From: JAWLGJ01 sp041685145
Lineage (GTDB): Bacteria; Pseudomonadota; Alphaproteobacteria; Rhodospirillales; Magnetospirillaceae
Direction of reading: 5' to 3'
NCBI GenBank assembly: GCA_041685145.1
Contig: JAWLGJ010000020.1
Span: forward strand, 1-54,256
DNA length: 54,256 bases
The translations under genes were made by a program, and so were the position numbers. Position 1 is the stretch's first letter; each line of letters opens with the position of its first letter. The notes under the pieces were generated by a model. The model saw nothing but the letters and a program-made list of their open reading frames with translations, did no database searches and was not told the DNA's origin. Below are positions 38,100-45,940 of the stretch, piece after piece.

Positions 38100-39359
38100 T
38101 CAGCTCCCGCCGCGCTCGACGGCTTCGTCCACGGCCTGCTCCAGCAACGCCAAGCCCTCTTCGAGCAGGGCGTCCTCGATGACCAGCGGCGGCAGCAGCT
38201 TGAGCACGTTGTCGTCGGCGCCGCAGGTCTCCACCACCAGCTTGCGCTCGAAGGCGGCGCGCGACACGTCGGAACCGGCGTTGGCGCGGTGGAGGTCGAG
38301 GCCCCAGGCCATGCCCAGGCCGCGCACCGACAGTTCCTGATCGGCGTGCTTGGCGGCGATGCGCTCCAGGGCCGTGCGGATGATCTCGCCCTTGCGCTCG
38401 ACGGCGCGGGTCATCTCGTCGTCGCGCCAATACTCCTCCAGCGCCTCGGCGGCGGCGACGAAGGCGAGATTGTTGCCGCGGAAGGTGCCGGTATGCTCGC
38501 CCGGCTGCCACTGGTCCAGTTCGGGGCGCATCAACAGCAGCGCCATCGGCAGGCCGCCGCCGATCGACTTCGACACCGTCACCATGTCGGGCGTCAGCCC
38601 GGCGCGCTCGAAGCTGAAGAAGGGCCCGGTGCGGCCGTTGCCCATCTGGATGTCGTCGACGATCAGCAGCATGTCGAACTCGCGGCACAGGCGCTCCAGG
38701 GCCTGCAGCCATTCGATGCCGGCGACATGGATGCCGCCCTCGCCCTGGACCGTCTCGACGATCACCGCCGCCGGCAGGTCGACGCCGCTGGAGCCGTCCT
38801 CCAGATAGCGGCGCATATAGGCGATGGTGTCGACGTCGGGCCCGAAATAGCCGTCAAACGGCATGAAGTCGGTGTTGGCACGCAGGCCGTAGGACTCGTC
38901 GCGGTAGAAGGAGTTGCCGGTCACCGCCAGCGAGCCCATCGTCAGGCCGTGATAGCCGTTTGTGAAGGCGATGACGTTGGAGCGCCGCTTGACCATGCGC
39001 GCCAGCTTCAGCGCCGATTCGACGGTGTTGGTGCCGGTCGGCCCCGCGAACTGCACCTTGTATTGCAGGTTGCGCGGCGAAAGGATCAGGTCGACGAAGC
39101 TCTGCAAGAACCGCCGCTTGGCCACCGTCGCCTTGTCGAGGGCATGGACGATGCCCTTGCGCTCCAGGTACTCGATGAGCGCGCGGGTGATGCGCGGGTT
39201 GTTGTGGCCGTAGTTCAGCCCACCGGCGCCCGCGAAAAAGTCGATATAGCGGTTGCCGTGCTCGTCGAACAGCTCCGCTCCCTCGGCGACGTCGAAGACG
39301 GCGGGAAACGAGCGGCTGTAGCCGCGGACCTGAGATTCGACCTGCTCGAAAATCCGCAT
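38100..39359 (-). CDS. ectB: Diaminobutyrate--2-oxoglutarate transaminase (EctB)
   Basis: The start is ATG 39359 (MRIFEQVESQVRGYSRSFP), the conserved EctB N-terminus. The 419-residue PLP enzyme makes L-2,4-diaminobutyrate from aspartate semialdehyde and glutamate. FAGAGGLNYGHNNPRI, AFTNGYHGLTMGSLAVTGN, VETVQGEGGIHVAG, IVDDIQMGNGRTG and SKSIGGGLPMALLLM (PLP lysine) are visible. It follows ectA with a 50-base gap. The usual third gene, ectC (ectoine synthase), is missing; the SPW gene occupies its place. Confidence 0.95.
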   Translation of the reverse strand: MRIFEQVESQVRGYSRSFPAVFDVAEGAELFDEHGNRYIDFFAGAGGLNYGHNNPRITRALIEYLERKGIVHALDKATVAKRRFLQSFVDLILSPRNLQYKVQFAGPTGTNTVESALKLARMVKRRSNVIAFTNGYHGLTMGSLAVTGNSFYRDESYGLRANTDFMPFDGYFGPDVDTIAYMRRYLEDGSSGVDLPAAVIVETVQGEGGIHVAGIEWLQALERLCREFDMLLIVDDIQMGNGRTGPFFSFERAGLTPDMVTVSKSIGGGLPMALLLMRPELDQWQPGEHTGTFRGNNLAFVAAAEALEEYWRDDEMTRAVERKGEIIRTALERIAAKHADQELSVRGLGMAWGLDLHRANAGSDVSRAAFERKLVVETCGADDNVLKLLPPLVIEDALLEEGLALLEQAVDEAVERGGS

Positions 39360-39409
39360 CGGGAGAATCCCCTTTATCCAATGATGAACGCGGCGCCCCG
39401 GCGGGGCGC

Positions 39410-40096
39410 TCAGACGTGGTCCTTGTGCTCGACGATCACCACCTCGCGGGCGGCGTGGCTGGTGCGCACGCCGTCGGCGGCGCGCATGGCGTCCTCGAGC
39501 GTCGAGAAGAGCGGATTGGCGGGCGCGAAGGCCGGTCGCTCGGTGCCGTCGAGCATGGCGTAAAGCCGATAGCCGTCGTCCTCGCGACGGATGTGAATCT
39601 GGTTGTCGACGCGCTGGATCGGGCCGATGACGAACAGCCGCTCGATCTTGTGCTCGGCGTCCGGGAACAGTTCGTCCCTGTAGACCTCGGTGGTGCGGAT
39701 ATCGGCGTTCAGGCGCGCCGCCATTCCCCGGAACAAGCCTTCCGAGGCCTTGTTGTCCGGCGCCACCGTCGCCTCGACATAGCGCACGGCGGCGCAGTCG
39801 TCGCGGGCCAGGATGGCTTGCAACATTCCCGTGGCAACGCCGCGGCCCTGGTATTTCTCGCGCACCCCCACCTGCCAGACGAACAGGCGCTGGGGATCGG
39901 ACGGCAAGGGATAGGCCGTGACCATGCCGGCGATGTCGCCTTCGACCTCGGCAACGACGCTCGTGGCGGCGAAATTGCGGCACGCCATGAAATAGGCATA
40001 GGAGGAATTGTCATCCAAGGCGGCGGCCTCGTCGACCATCTTCCAGATTTCGGCGCCGTCCTCGATGGAGGGAACACGGTAGGCGACATCGAACAT
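39410..40096 (-). CDS. ectA: Diaminobutyrate acetyltransferase (EctA) with C-terminal extension
   Basis: From ATG 40096 (MFDVAYRVPSIEDGAEIWKM) the protein has 228 residues, against 170-195 in most EctA proteins. Residues 1-165 form the GNAT fold: SSYAYFMACRNFAATSVVAE, WQVGVREKYQGRGVATGML (acetyl-CoA binding) and EATVAPDNKASEGLFRGMAA. After the usual end (HKIERLFVIGPI) about 60 more residues follow, with DNQIHIRREDDGYRLYAMLD and HAAREVVIVEHKDHV, whose role I cannot state. It acetylates diaminobutyrate at the gamma amino group for ectoine synthesis. Confidence 0.92.
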   Translation of the reverse strand: MFDVAYRVPSIEDGAEIWKMVDEAAALDDNSSYAYFMACRNFAATSVVAEVEGDIAGMVTAYPLPSDPQRLFVWQVGVREKYQGRGVATGMLQAILARDDCAAVRYVEATVAPDNKASEGLFRGMAARLNADIRTTEVYRDELFPDAEHKIERLFVIGPIQRVDNQIHIRREDDGYRLYAMLDGTERPAFAPANPLFSTLEDAMRAADGVRTSHAAREVVIVEHKDHV

Positions 40097-40409
40097 GCTC
40101 GGGCACCTCCTGCCGATATGAGGTTGAACGGATGGCGAGTGGTGCAATCGGCGGCATTATCGCGTGTCGCACCCGCGAAAGGCCAGTAAAAATCAGGCGA
40201 AAGCGGCCACGACGACACCGCGGGAACCGTGGCCGGACCATCGGAGGTAGACCGATCAGCACGTTATTTTGCCCCCGCGCGCGGCGCGGCCACGACAGAT
40301 AGGGATCCGGGCCGGGGGTGACTTAACCCCGCGTTATGGTTTACCTTCGGGCGCGCGCGTCGCCGGGCCGCCGGCTAGGCGACGCCGCCTCGGCCAGACA
40401 GGGGAAGCG
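40097..40409. other. 313-base divergent region between ectA and pmtA
   Basis: No gene is recognised here. GGGGT (40315-40319) and ACCCC (40326-40330) form a small 5-bp dyad about 80 bases before pmtA, and the region near 40262-40270 is AT-richer than its surroundings. The ectA promoter should lie here on the minus strand; I found no confident -35/-10 pair. Confidence 0.4.
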
Positions 40410-41078
40410 ATGCAAACCTCCGCCATCCGATCCGCCTACCGGCGCTACGCCAACATCTACGACGCCGTCTTCGGCGACGTTTTCGAGGCCGGCCGGCGCC
40501 GTGCCACCGAAATAATCAACGGCTTGGACGACAGCCAGAGGGTTCTCGAAATCGGCGTCGGCACCGGGCTGTCCCTCGATCTTTATCGTTCCGACCACCG
40601 CGTCGTGGGCATAGACCTGTCGCCCGAGATGCTGGACCGCGCGCGCGAACGCAGCCAACGCAAGAACCTGGCGCAGGTCGAGACCCTGGTCGAGATGAAT
40701 GCCGAGGACTTGAGCTTCGACGACGCCAGCTTCGATGTCGTCGCCGCCATGCATGTCGTCTCGGTGGTCAGCGACCCGCAGAAGGTGATGCGCGAGATGC
40801 AGCGGGTCTGCAAGCCCGGCGGCACCATCCTCATTGTCAACCACTTCAGCGACGACAGCAGCATCATGGCGCGCCTGGAGCGGATGCTGGCGCCATGCGC
40901 GGGAATGCTGGGCTGGCACCCCTATTTCCCCTTCCAGCCGCTGCTCGACGGCCATGACCGCCTGGAACTTCTGTCGGTCGAGGCGCAGCCGCCGCTGGGC
41001 ATGTTCAAGGTGGTGCGGCTGCAAAACCGTGCGGCCGTGGCCGGGCGCACCGAGAACCAGCAGGCGGCCGCGCAATGA
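40410..41078 (+). CDS. pmtA: Phospholipid N-methyltransferase (PmtA-like)
   Basis: The start is ATG 40410 (MQTSAIRSAYRRYANIYDA), preceded by CAGGGGAAG. The 222-residue enzyme is a SAM-dependent class I methyltransferase: RVLEIGVGTGLSLDLY is the SAM motif, VVGIDLSPEMLDRARER follows, and the short SYRRYA-NIYDAVFG start and GMFKVVRLQNR end match Rhodobacter-type PmtA, which makes phosphatidylcholine from phosphatidylethanolamine. UbiE-like enzymes are the main alternative. It overlaps the YchJ gene by ATGA. Confidence 0.82.
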   Translation: MQTSAIRSAYRRYANIYDAVFGDVFEAGRRRATEIINGLDDSQRVLEIGVGTGLSLDLYRSDHRVVGIDLSPEMLDRARERSQRKNLAQVETLVEMNAEDLSFDDASFDVVAAMHVVSVVSDPQKVMREMQRVCKPGGTILIVNHFSDDSSIMARLERMLAPCAGMLGWHPYFPFQPLLDGHDRLELLSVEAQPPLGMFKVVRLQNRAAVAGRTENQQAAAQ

Positions 41079-41563
41079 GCACCTGTCCCTGCGGCTCCGG
41101 CCGCGATCTTGACGCCTGCTGCGGCCCCGTTCTGGCCGGCGCCGCCGCCCCGACGGCCGAGGCGTTGATGCGCTCGCGCTACACCGCCTTCGCCACCGGC
41201 GCATTGGAGCATCTGGACGCCACCCTGGCCCCCGAGGCCCGCGAAGGCTATGACCCCGAGGAGACGGCGGCGTGGGCGCGGGAATCCCGCTGGCAGGGCC
41301 TCGAGATCGTCGCCGTCGAGGCCGGCGGCGCCGAGGACGCCGAAGGTGTGGTGGAGTTCATCGCCCGCTTCCGCCATCAGGGCCAGAACCACGCCCATCA
41401 CGAACGCGCCACCTTCCGCCGTGGCGAGGACGGCCGCTGGCTTTATGTCGACGGCGCCACCCCCAAGCCGCAGCAGCGCGTCGTCGGCCCCAAGACCGGC
41501 CGCAACGACCCCTGCCCTTGCGGATCGGGAAAGAAATTCAAGAAGTGCTGCGGCGCCGGCTGA
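41075..41563 (+). CDS. YchJ-family protein with two SEC-C motifs
   Basis: The 162-residue protein starts at the ATGA overlap with pmtA. It opens with CPCGSGRDLDACC and closes with CPCGSGKKFKKCC, two SEC-C zinc motifs flanking an NTF2-like YchJ middle domain (AEALMRSRYTAFATGALEHL; FIARFRHQGQNHAHHERATF). SEC-C motifs bind zinc and often nucleic acid or SecB-like partners. YchJ has no known reaction. The ATGA overlap suggests co-expression with pmtA. Confidence 0.9.
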   Translation: MSTCPCGSGRDLDACCGPVLAGAAAPTAEALMRSRYTAFATGALEHLDATLAPEAREGYDPEETAAWARESRWQGLEIVAVEAGGAEDAEGVVEFIARFRHQGQNHAHHERATFRRGEDGRWLYVDGATPKPQQRVVGPKTGRNDPCPCGSGKKFKKCCGAG

Positions 41564-41658
41564 CGCCCTCGCCGAGTCGGCTCCCCTCCCCCCGGGCCGG
41601 TTCCCGTTGACTCCCGCCCGCCATACCATCAAATGGATGTAGGACGGAGGGCAGCCCC

Positions 41659-42003
41659 ATGTGGCGCGACGAAACCGACAAGGCACAGCATTCGCCGGGC
41701 GCCGGCTATTCGGCCCATAACCGCCGCGCCCTGATGGCGGTGGCGCTGGTGGTCGCACTGGCGCTGCTTCTGGCCTCGCCGCTGCCGTCGGCCCTGGTGC
41801 CGATGGCGGTGGAGAACTTCGTCTTCTACGGCGCCGTGGGTGCGTCCATCCTGGCCGTATTTCGCGGCGACGTCATGCGCGCGCCCCACTTCACCGCCTG
41901 GGACCAGGCCCTGATGCTGCTGTTCGTCTCGCAGCTCGCGGGGCTGCTGGTCGATGCCGAGGCGGTGAAGGAAGCGATCGAGGCACACGGGGGGCGCCCC
42001 TAG
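41659..42003 (+). CDS. Small membrane protein of unknown function (114 residues)
   Basis: ATG 41659 has GGACGGAGGG nine bases upstream. A polar N-terminus of about 25 residues precedes two or three hydrophobic segments (LMAVALVVALALLLASPLPS; FVFYGAVGASILAVF; ALMLLFVSQLAGLLVDA). I do not recognise a family. It is convergent with the Gln-rich peptidoglycan-binding gene, nine bases away. Confidence 0.65.
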   Translation: MWRDETDKAQHSPGAGYSAHNRRALMAVALVVALALLLASPLPSALVPMAVENFVFYGAVGASILAVFRGDVMRAPHFTAWDQALMLLFVSQLAGLLVDAEAVKEAIEAHGGRP

Positions 42004-42012
42004 ATCGTCGGC

Positions 42013-42633
42013 CTATTGGGTGCCGTCGACCGGCTCGGGGGCATCCGCCTCGGCCAGTTGCTGGTTGTTGAGCCCCAGTTCCTCCAAGGTGGCCTGATCC
42101 AGACGCCCGGTCACCGGCAGGTCGCGACTCATCTGCAACAGCCGCAGGGCGGTTTCGGTTTCCGGTCCCCAGACGCCGTCGGTGTTGATGTCCTTGCTGC
42201 GCCGGTTCAGCCGCTGTTGCACCAGCCGCGTCGCCTGCGTCCCGAGAACCTGGGGCGGCACCGGCTCCGTCTGCGCCGCCGACACCGCTCCCGCCCCGGC
42301 GAACTGCATCCGGTCGAAGCCCATCGCGTCGATGGTGGCCAGGTTCAGCCGCCCCGTCTCGTCGAGGCCCTGGGCGCGCTGGAATTCGCTGACGGCAGCG
42401 CTGGTGCGCGGCCCCCACAGGCCGTCGACGGGGCCGGGGTCATGGCCCAACTCGCGCAAGCTCTGCTGAATCTCGCGGATGGTCGCCGGCCCCACCTCCA
42501 GCCCGGCTTCGTCCTGTTGGCCCGCCTGGTCCTGGGTCTGCTGCTGCGTCGCCGCTGGCGGCTGTTGCTGCTGGGCCGCTGCCGGCACCGCCAATGCCAG
42601 CACCGCGGCGGTTGCCATCATCATCCTGCGCAT
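42013..42633 (-). CDS. Secreted protein with two peptidoglycan-binding domains
   Basis: The 206-residue product has a signal peptide (residues 1-20, ending AAAQQ), a Gln-rich linker, and two PG_binding_1-type domains: REIQQSLRELGHDPGPVDGL with WGPRTSAAVSEFQ, then VQQRLNRRSKDINTDGVWGP. ATG 42633 follows CCAGGAGAG. It is a paralog of the next gene upstream, which has one such domain. They should be periplasmic. No catalytic domain is present, so they may act as wall-binding accessory proteins. Confidence 0.85.
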   Translation of the reverse strand: MRRMMMATAAVLALAVPAAAQQQQPPAATQQQTQDQAGQQDEAGLEVGPATIREIQQSLRELGHDPGPVDGLWGPRTSAAVSEFQRAQGLDETGRLNLATIDAMGFDRMQFAGAGAVSAAQTEPVPPQVLGTQATRLVQQRLNRRSKDINTDGVWGPETETALRLLQMSRDLPVTGRLDQATLEELGLNNQQLAEADAPEPVDGTQ

Positions 42634-42660
42634 GGTGTCTCTCCTGGCTCCACGAGGGGG

Positions 42661-42693
42661 GGAAGCAAAGGGGCCGGGCCTGGGCCCGACCCC
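42661..42693 (-). terminator. Hairpin between the two peptidoglycan-binding genes
   Basis: GGGGCCGGGCC (42670-42680) and GGCCCGACCCC (42683-42693) are inverted copies, apart from a wobble pair; the innermost bases must stay open as the loop. On the minus strand it is followed by TTTGCTTCC. It may terminate or attenuate transcription after the upstream paralog. Confidence 0.5.
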
Positions 42694-42714
42694 TCCGCCG
42701 ACAGGCCAATCCGG

Positions 42715-43257
42715 CTACTGCTGCGTGGTGCCGCCGGGCATGTCCTGCCCGGGCTGGTCCTGAACGCCGTCGCCCGGCGCGCCCGGGGCGCCCGGCAACG
42801 CGCCTTCACCCGGAGGCTGCTGGTCGGTCGGCTGCTGCTGCACGCCGGAGCCGGGTGCCTCGGCCGCCTGCGGGCCCTCCGTCTCGATCTGGGCAAGCTG
42901 CTGCACGTCGACGCCAAGCGCGTCGAGAGTGGCGAAGTTCAGCTGCCCGGAGGATTCGATCCCCTGCTCCTGCTGGTACTCGCGCAGGGCCTGCTCGGTG
43001 TTGGGGCCCCACATGCCGTCGACCTCGAGGTCTTGGCCTTCCTGCTGCAGGGCCTGCTGGATCTCGCGGACATGCTCCTGTTGCAGCTGGATCTGCGCCT
43101 GCTGCTGCTGCATCCCGCTCTGCCCCTGCTGCATCTGGGTCTGCTGGGCCTGCTCGTAGCCCGAGCCCGCGGCCTGCGCCTGGTCGCCCGCGGCAAACGC
43201 CGCGCCGCCAAGGGCCGTGCCGGCCAGGACGGTGGTTGCCAGAACCAGTTTCCTCAT
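42715..43257 (-). CDS. Secreted Gln-rich protein with one peptidoglycan-binding domain
   Basis: The 180-residue protein starts ATG 43257 behind GGAGGC. A signal peptide ends near AFAAG; a strongly Gln-rich region (QQTQMQQGQSGMQQQQAQIQ) precedes one PG_binding_1 domain, VREIQQALQQEGQDLEVDGM, WGPNTEQALREYQQEQG. The C-terminal 50 residues are Pro/Gly/Gln-rich. It is probably periplasmic, with a repetitive, disordered tail. Same-strand paralog of the gene downstream. Confidence 0.82.
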   Translation of the reverse strand: MRKLVLATTVLAGTALGGAAFAAGDQAQAAGSGYEQAQQTQMQQGQSGMQQQQAQIQLQQEHVREIQQALQQEGQDLEVDGMWGPNTEQALREYQQEQGIESSGQLNFATLDALGVDVQQLAQIETEGPQAAEAPGSGVQQQPTDQQPPGEGALPGAPGAPGDGVQDQPGQDMPGGTTQQ

Positions 43258-43287
43258 TTCTCATGCCTCCGTGGCCTATGTTACCCT

Positions 43288-43316
43288 CACGCATGGCACG
43301 GTCCCCGCCATGCGTG
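43288..43316. promoter_or_regulatory. Perfect 10-bp inverted repeat in the divergent sat region
   Basis: CACGCATGGC (43288-43297) and GCCATGCGTG (43307-43316) are perfect inverted copies with a 9-base spacer. The spacing suits a dimeric regulator. It lies 31 bases upstream of the minus-strand peptidoglycan-binding gene start and about 310 bases before sat. The remaining 43258-43627 region has no recognised gene. Confidence 0.45.
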
Positions 43317-43510
43317 TCCCGCCAGACAACAGATGGGCGCCCCGAATGTTGTCGCCCGCCACTTCTTATTCCGACGCATCGCCGTGTTGGTGAGGTGCGG
43401 ACCCGCCGGTTTCGCCGGTGGTGGTGGCGCGGACGCTGCGAAGGGCGCATAGGGGGCGCGAGTCACGAAATGGAAGCAATTTCAGGTTACGCTGTTGGCC
43501 GGCTGGCGCT

Positions 43511-43549
43511 CGTTTTTTATTAGCTTTGCCTTGTATGATGATTTATAAA
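43511..43549 (+). promoter_or_regulatory. AT-rich island with -10-like elements before sat
   Basis: In an otherwise very GC-rich region, CGTTTTTTATTAG at 43511-43523 precedes TTGTATGAT (TATGAT at 43534-43539) and TTTATAAA at 43542-43549. TATGAT with the upstream TG resembles an extended -10 element; no good -35 is seen. It lies about 80 bases before the sat start and is the likely sat promoter. Confidence 0.45.
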
Positions 43550-43627
43550 CATACGCCGTCGGCCCGAGGGCCGGCGAAGCGGGCGCCAGTCCCGTGGACC
43601 GTAACGATCGGAGAGGGAGCGACCGTG

Positions 43628-44818
43628 ATGTCGAAACTGGTTCCGCCGCATGGTGGCGGCGCGTTGAAGCCGCTGCTGGTTCCCGAGGTGGAGCGAGAGG
43701 AAGAGCTCAAGCGCGCGAAGACGCTCAAGCAGGTGCCGATGTCGAGCCGAGAGACCTCGGACGTCATCATGTTCGCGATGGGCGCCTACACCCCGCTTGA
43801 CGGCTTCATGGGCAGGGACGACTGGCGCGGCGTCTGCGCCGACATGAAGATGGCCGACGGCCTGTTCTGGCCCATCCCCATCACGCTTTCGGCGGAGCAG
43901 GCGCTGGCCGAGTCCATCAAGGAGGAGGAAGAGGTCGCCCTCGTCGACGGCGAGACCGGCGAGATCATGGCCATCATGGAGGTGCGGGAGAAATACACCA
44001 TCGACCGCGACTTCGAGTGCCAGCACGTCTACCGCACCACCGACGACGAGCACCCCGGCGTGCAGAAGGTCAAGTCGCAAGGGGCGGTCAATCTGGCCGG
44101 CCGGGTGCTGGCGCTGTCGGAGGGCGGTTACCCCGCGCAGTACCAGGGCCTTTACCTGCGCCCCGCCGAGGCGCGGGCGCTGTTCGCCGAAAAGGGCTGG
44201 TCGCGCGTCGCCGCCTTCCAGACCCGCAACCCCATGCACCGCAGCCATGAACACCTGGCCAAGATCGCCATCGAGGTGACCGACGGCGTGTTCATCCATC
44301 AAGTGCTGGGCAAGCTCAAGCCCGGCGACATCCCGGCCGAGACCCGCACCAAGGCCATCCAGGCGATGGTCGACAACTATTTCGTTGCCGGCACCGCCAT
44401 CCAGGCCGGCTATCCCATCGAGATGCGTTACGCCGGCCCGCGCGAGGCCCTGCTGCACGCGACCATCCGGCAGAATTTCGGCTGCTCGCACCTGATCGTA
44501 GGGCGCGACCATGCCGGCGTTGGCGATTACTACGGGCCCTTCGACGCCCAGCACATCTTCGACACCCTGTGGGAGGGCGCGCTGGTCACCCGGCCGCTGA
44601 AGATCGACATCACCTTCTATTGCAAGAAGTGCTACGGCATGGCGACGGCCAAGACCTGCCCGCACGGCAAGGATGACCGGGTGATGATCTCCGGCACCAG
44701 GCAGCGCGAGATGCTGGCCAACGGCGAGGCCATCCCGCCGGAATTCTCCCGCCCCGAGGTGGTGGAGATCCTGCAGGCCTACTACCAAAGCCTCAAACAG
44801 GCCGAACCGGCCGGCTAG
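43628..44818 (+). CDS. sat: Sulfate adenylyltransferase (ATP sulfurylase, dissimilatory type)
   Basis: ATG 43628 follows GGAGAGGGAG with an 8-base gap; 396 residues. In sulfur oxidisers it works backwards, making ATP and sulfate from APS and pyrophosphate. QTRNPMHRSH at 198-207 holds the HxxH catalytic motif, RYAGPREALLHA follows, and GRDHAG is at 292-297. CKKC (332-335) with TCPH (344-346) forms a likely zinc site of homo-oligomeric dissimilatory-type Sat. It is separated from aprBA only by the antisense MazG-like gene, so the three belong to one pathway though not one transcript. Confidence 0.96.
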   Translation: MSKLVPPHGGGALKPLLVPEVEREEELKRAKTLKQVPMSSRETSDVIMFAMGAYTPLDGFMGRDDWRGVCADMKMADGLFWPIPITLSAEQALAESIKEEEEVALVDGETGEIMAIMEVREKYTIDRDFECQHVYRTTDDEHPGVQKVKSQGAVNLAGRVLALSEGGYPAQYQGLYLRPAEARALFAEKGWSRVAAFQTRNPMHRSHEHLAKIAIEVTDGVFIHQVLGKLKPGDIPAETRTKAIQAMVDNYFVAGTAIQAGYPIEMRYAGPREALLHATIRQNFGCSHLIVGRDHAGVGDYYGPFDAQHIFDTLWEGALVTRPLKIDITFYCKKCYGMATAKTCPHGKDDRVMISGTRQREMLANGEAIPPEFSRPEVVEILQAYYQSLKQAEPAG

Positions 44819-44843
44819 GATCGGACATGGGGGGGGAACGGGA

Positions 44844-45200
44844 TCACAGGTCGGTGTATTTCACCGCCTTTCCCCGGGATTTCGCCGCGGGGTATTTCTC
44901 GGCGTTGCGCGCGATCTTGGCGTCGGCGGCAGCCGCGAGGTCGATGCCGGCGCGCTCGCAGATCATCAGCAGATACAGAAATACGTCGGCGCATTCCTCC
45001 CCCAGCCGGTGCCGGAAGGCGGCGTCGTCGAGCCGCGCCTCCAGTTCCGCGTCGGTCTGCCATTGCGCCAGTTCCAGCACCTCGGCGGCCTCAAGGTTCA
45101 GCGACACCATGAGGTTCTTCAGGGTGTGGAACCGCAGCCAGTCACGCGCGTCGCGGAAGGCGTTCAGCTTGCGGGTCAACTCGGCGAGAACATCGGACAT
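44844..45200 (-). CDS. MazG-like nucleotide pyrophosphohydrolase
   Basis: The start is ATG 45200 (MSDVLAELTRKLNAFRDAR); ATG 45209 would add three residues. The 118-residue all-helical protein has the MazG/dCTPase layout: SLNLEAAEVLELAQWQ supplies the EAAE metal ligands, and GEECADVFLYLLMICERAGI the second ExxAD motif. It hydrolyses non-canonical or excess nucleoside triphosphates to monophosphates. It sits between sat (convergent) and aprB (divergent) on the opposite strand, a common type of insertion with no obvious sulfur role. Confidence 0.9.
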   Translation of the reverse strand: MSDVLAELTRKLNAFRDARDWLRFHTLKNLMVSLNLEAAEVLELAQWQTDAELEARLDDAAFRHRLGEECADVFLYLLMICERAGIDLAAAADAKIARNAEKYPAAKSRGKAVKYTDL

Positions 45201-45249
45201 CGTCCACATGTGCCACGGGCGCCCGCCCCAGGGCAAGCGCCGGGAGTGT

Positions 45250-45278
45250 TTGACTCGATTCAAGCGTGAAACTAAATT
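45250..45278 (+). promoter_or_regulatory. Promoter for aprBA
   Basis: TTGACT at 45250-45255 and TAAATT at 45273-45278 are 17 bases apart, close to the housekeeping consensus, in a locally AT-rich stretch. Transcription from it would give a leader of about 150 bases before aprB. The aprB frame is open back to 45266, but the ribosome site GAAGGAGAGAGG supports the start at 45437. Confidence 0.6.
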
Positions 45279-45436
45279 ACCGCAAAATAATACAGTACGT
45301 CCGCCACGGTTCCTCTGGGATCGGCTTTCGCGAGCGCCAAGGGATATCGCGATGCACATTGCGAGTGCTTCGCAAGACCGAGCCGGCTTTGCCGCCGCCG
45401 GACAAGCTCACGAGTGAAGAGAAGGAGAGAGGTTCG

Positions 45437-45859
45437 ATGCCCACTTTCGTGCACACCGACAAGTGCGATGGCTGCAAGGGCGGTGAAGTCACCGCCTGCA
45501 TGTACATCTGCCCCAACGACCTGATGAAGCTCGATACCGAGCGCATGAAGGCCTACAACCAGGAGCCGGACCAGTGCTGGGAGTGCCAGTGCTGCGTGAA
45601 GGCCTGCCCGCAGCAGGCCATCGAAGTGCGCGCCTATGCCGACTTCGTGCCGATGGGCGGCGCCGTGATTCCCATGCGCACCGACACCGCCATCATGTGG
45701 ACGATCAAGTTCCGCGACGGCGAGGTGAAGCGGTTCAAGTTCCCGGTCCGCACGACGCCGGTGGGTTCCATCGACCCCTATGGCAACAAGCCCGAGCCCG
45801 GCGACCTGAACGACAACTGCCTGTTCACCGAGACCGGCAAGACGCTGCCCACCATCTAA
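45437..45859 (+). CDS. aprB: Adenylylsulfate (APS) reductase beta subunit
   Basis: The 140-residue iron-sulfur subunit has two [4Fe-4S] sites: Cys10, Cys13, Cys21, Cys25 and Cys47, Cys50, Cys53, Cys57. Trp48 follows Cys47, matching the tryptophan thought to help electron transfer to the FAD in archaeal AprB. The rest (FVPMGGAVIPMRTDTAIMWT; FPVRTTPVGSIDPYG) is the typical C-terminal tail that wraps the alpha subunit. In this reverse-direction pathway it carries electrons away as sulfite plus AMP is oxidised to APS. aprA follows after 81 bases. Confidence 0.97.
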   Translation: MPTFVHTDKCDGCKGGEVTACMYICPNDLMKLDTERMKAYNQEPDQCWECQCCVKACPQQAIEVRAYADFVPMGGAVIPMRTDTAIMWTIKFRDGEVKRFKFPVRTTPVGSIDPYGNKPEPGDLNDNCLFTETGKTLPTI

Positions 45860-45940
45860 GGCCGGGGCCGCGGCCTGGATGATGCCACGCGCCGGCCCAC
45901 GGAGCGGCGCGGCAATGAAGAGAGGGAAGGAAAAGGGCTT

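Noticed and set aside
45266..45436. N-terminal extension of AprB
   Set aside because: The ribosome site and the family N-terminus MPTFVHTDKC fix the start at 45437; the upstream frame overlaps the promoter.
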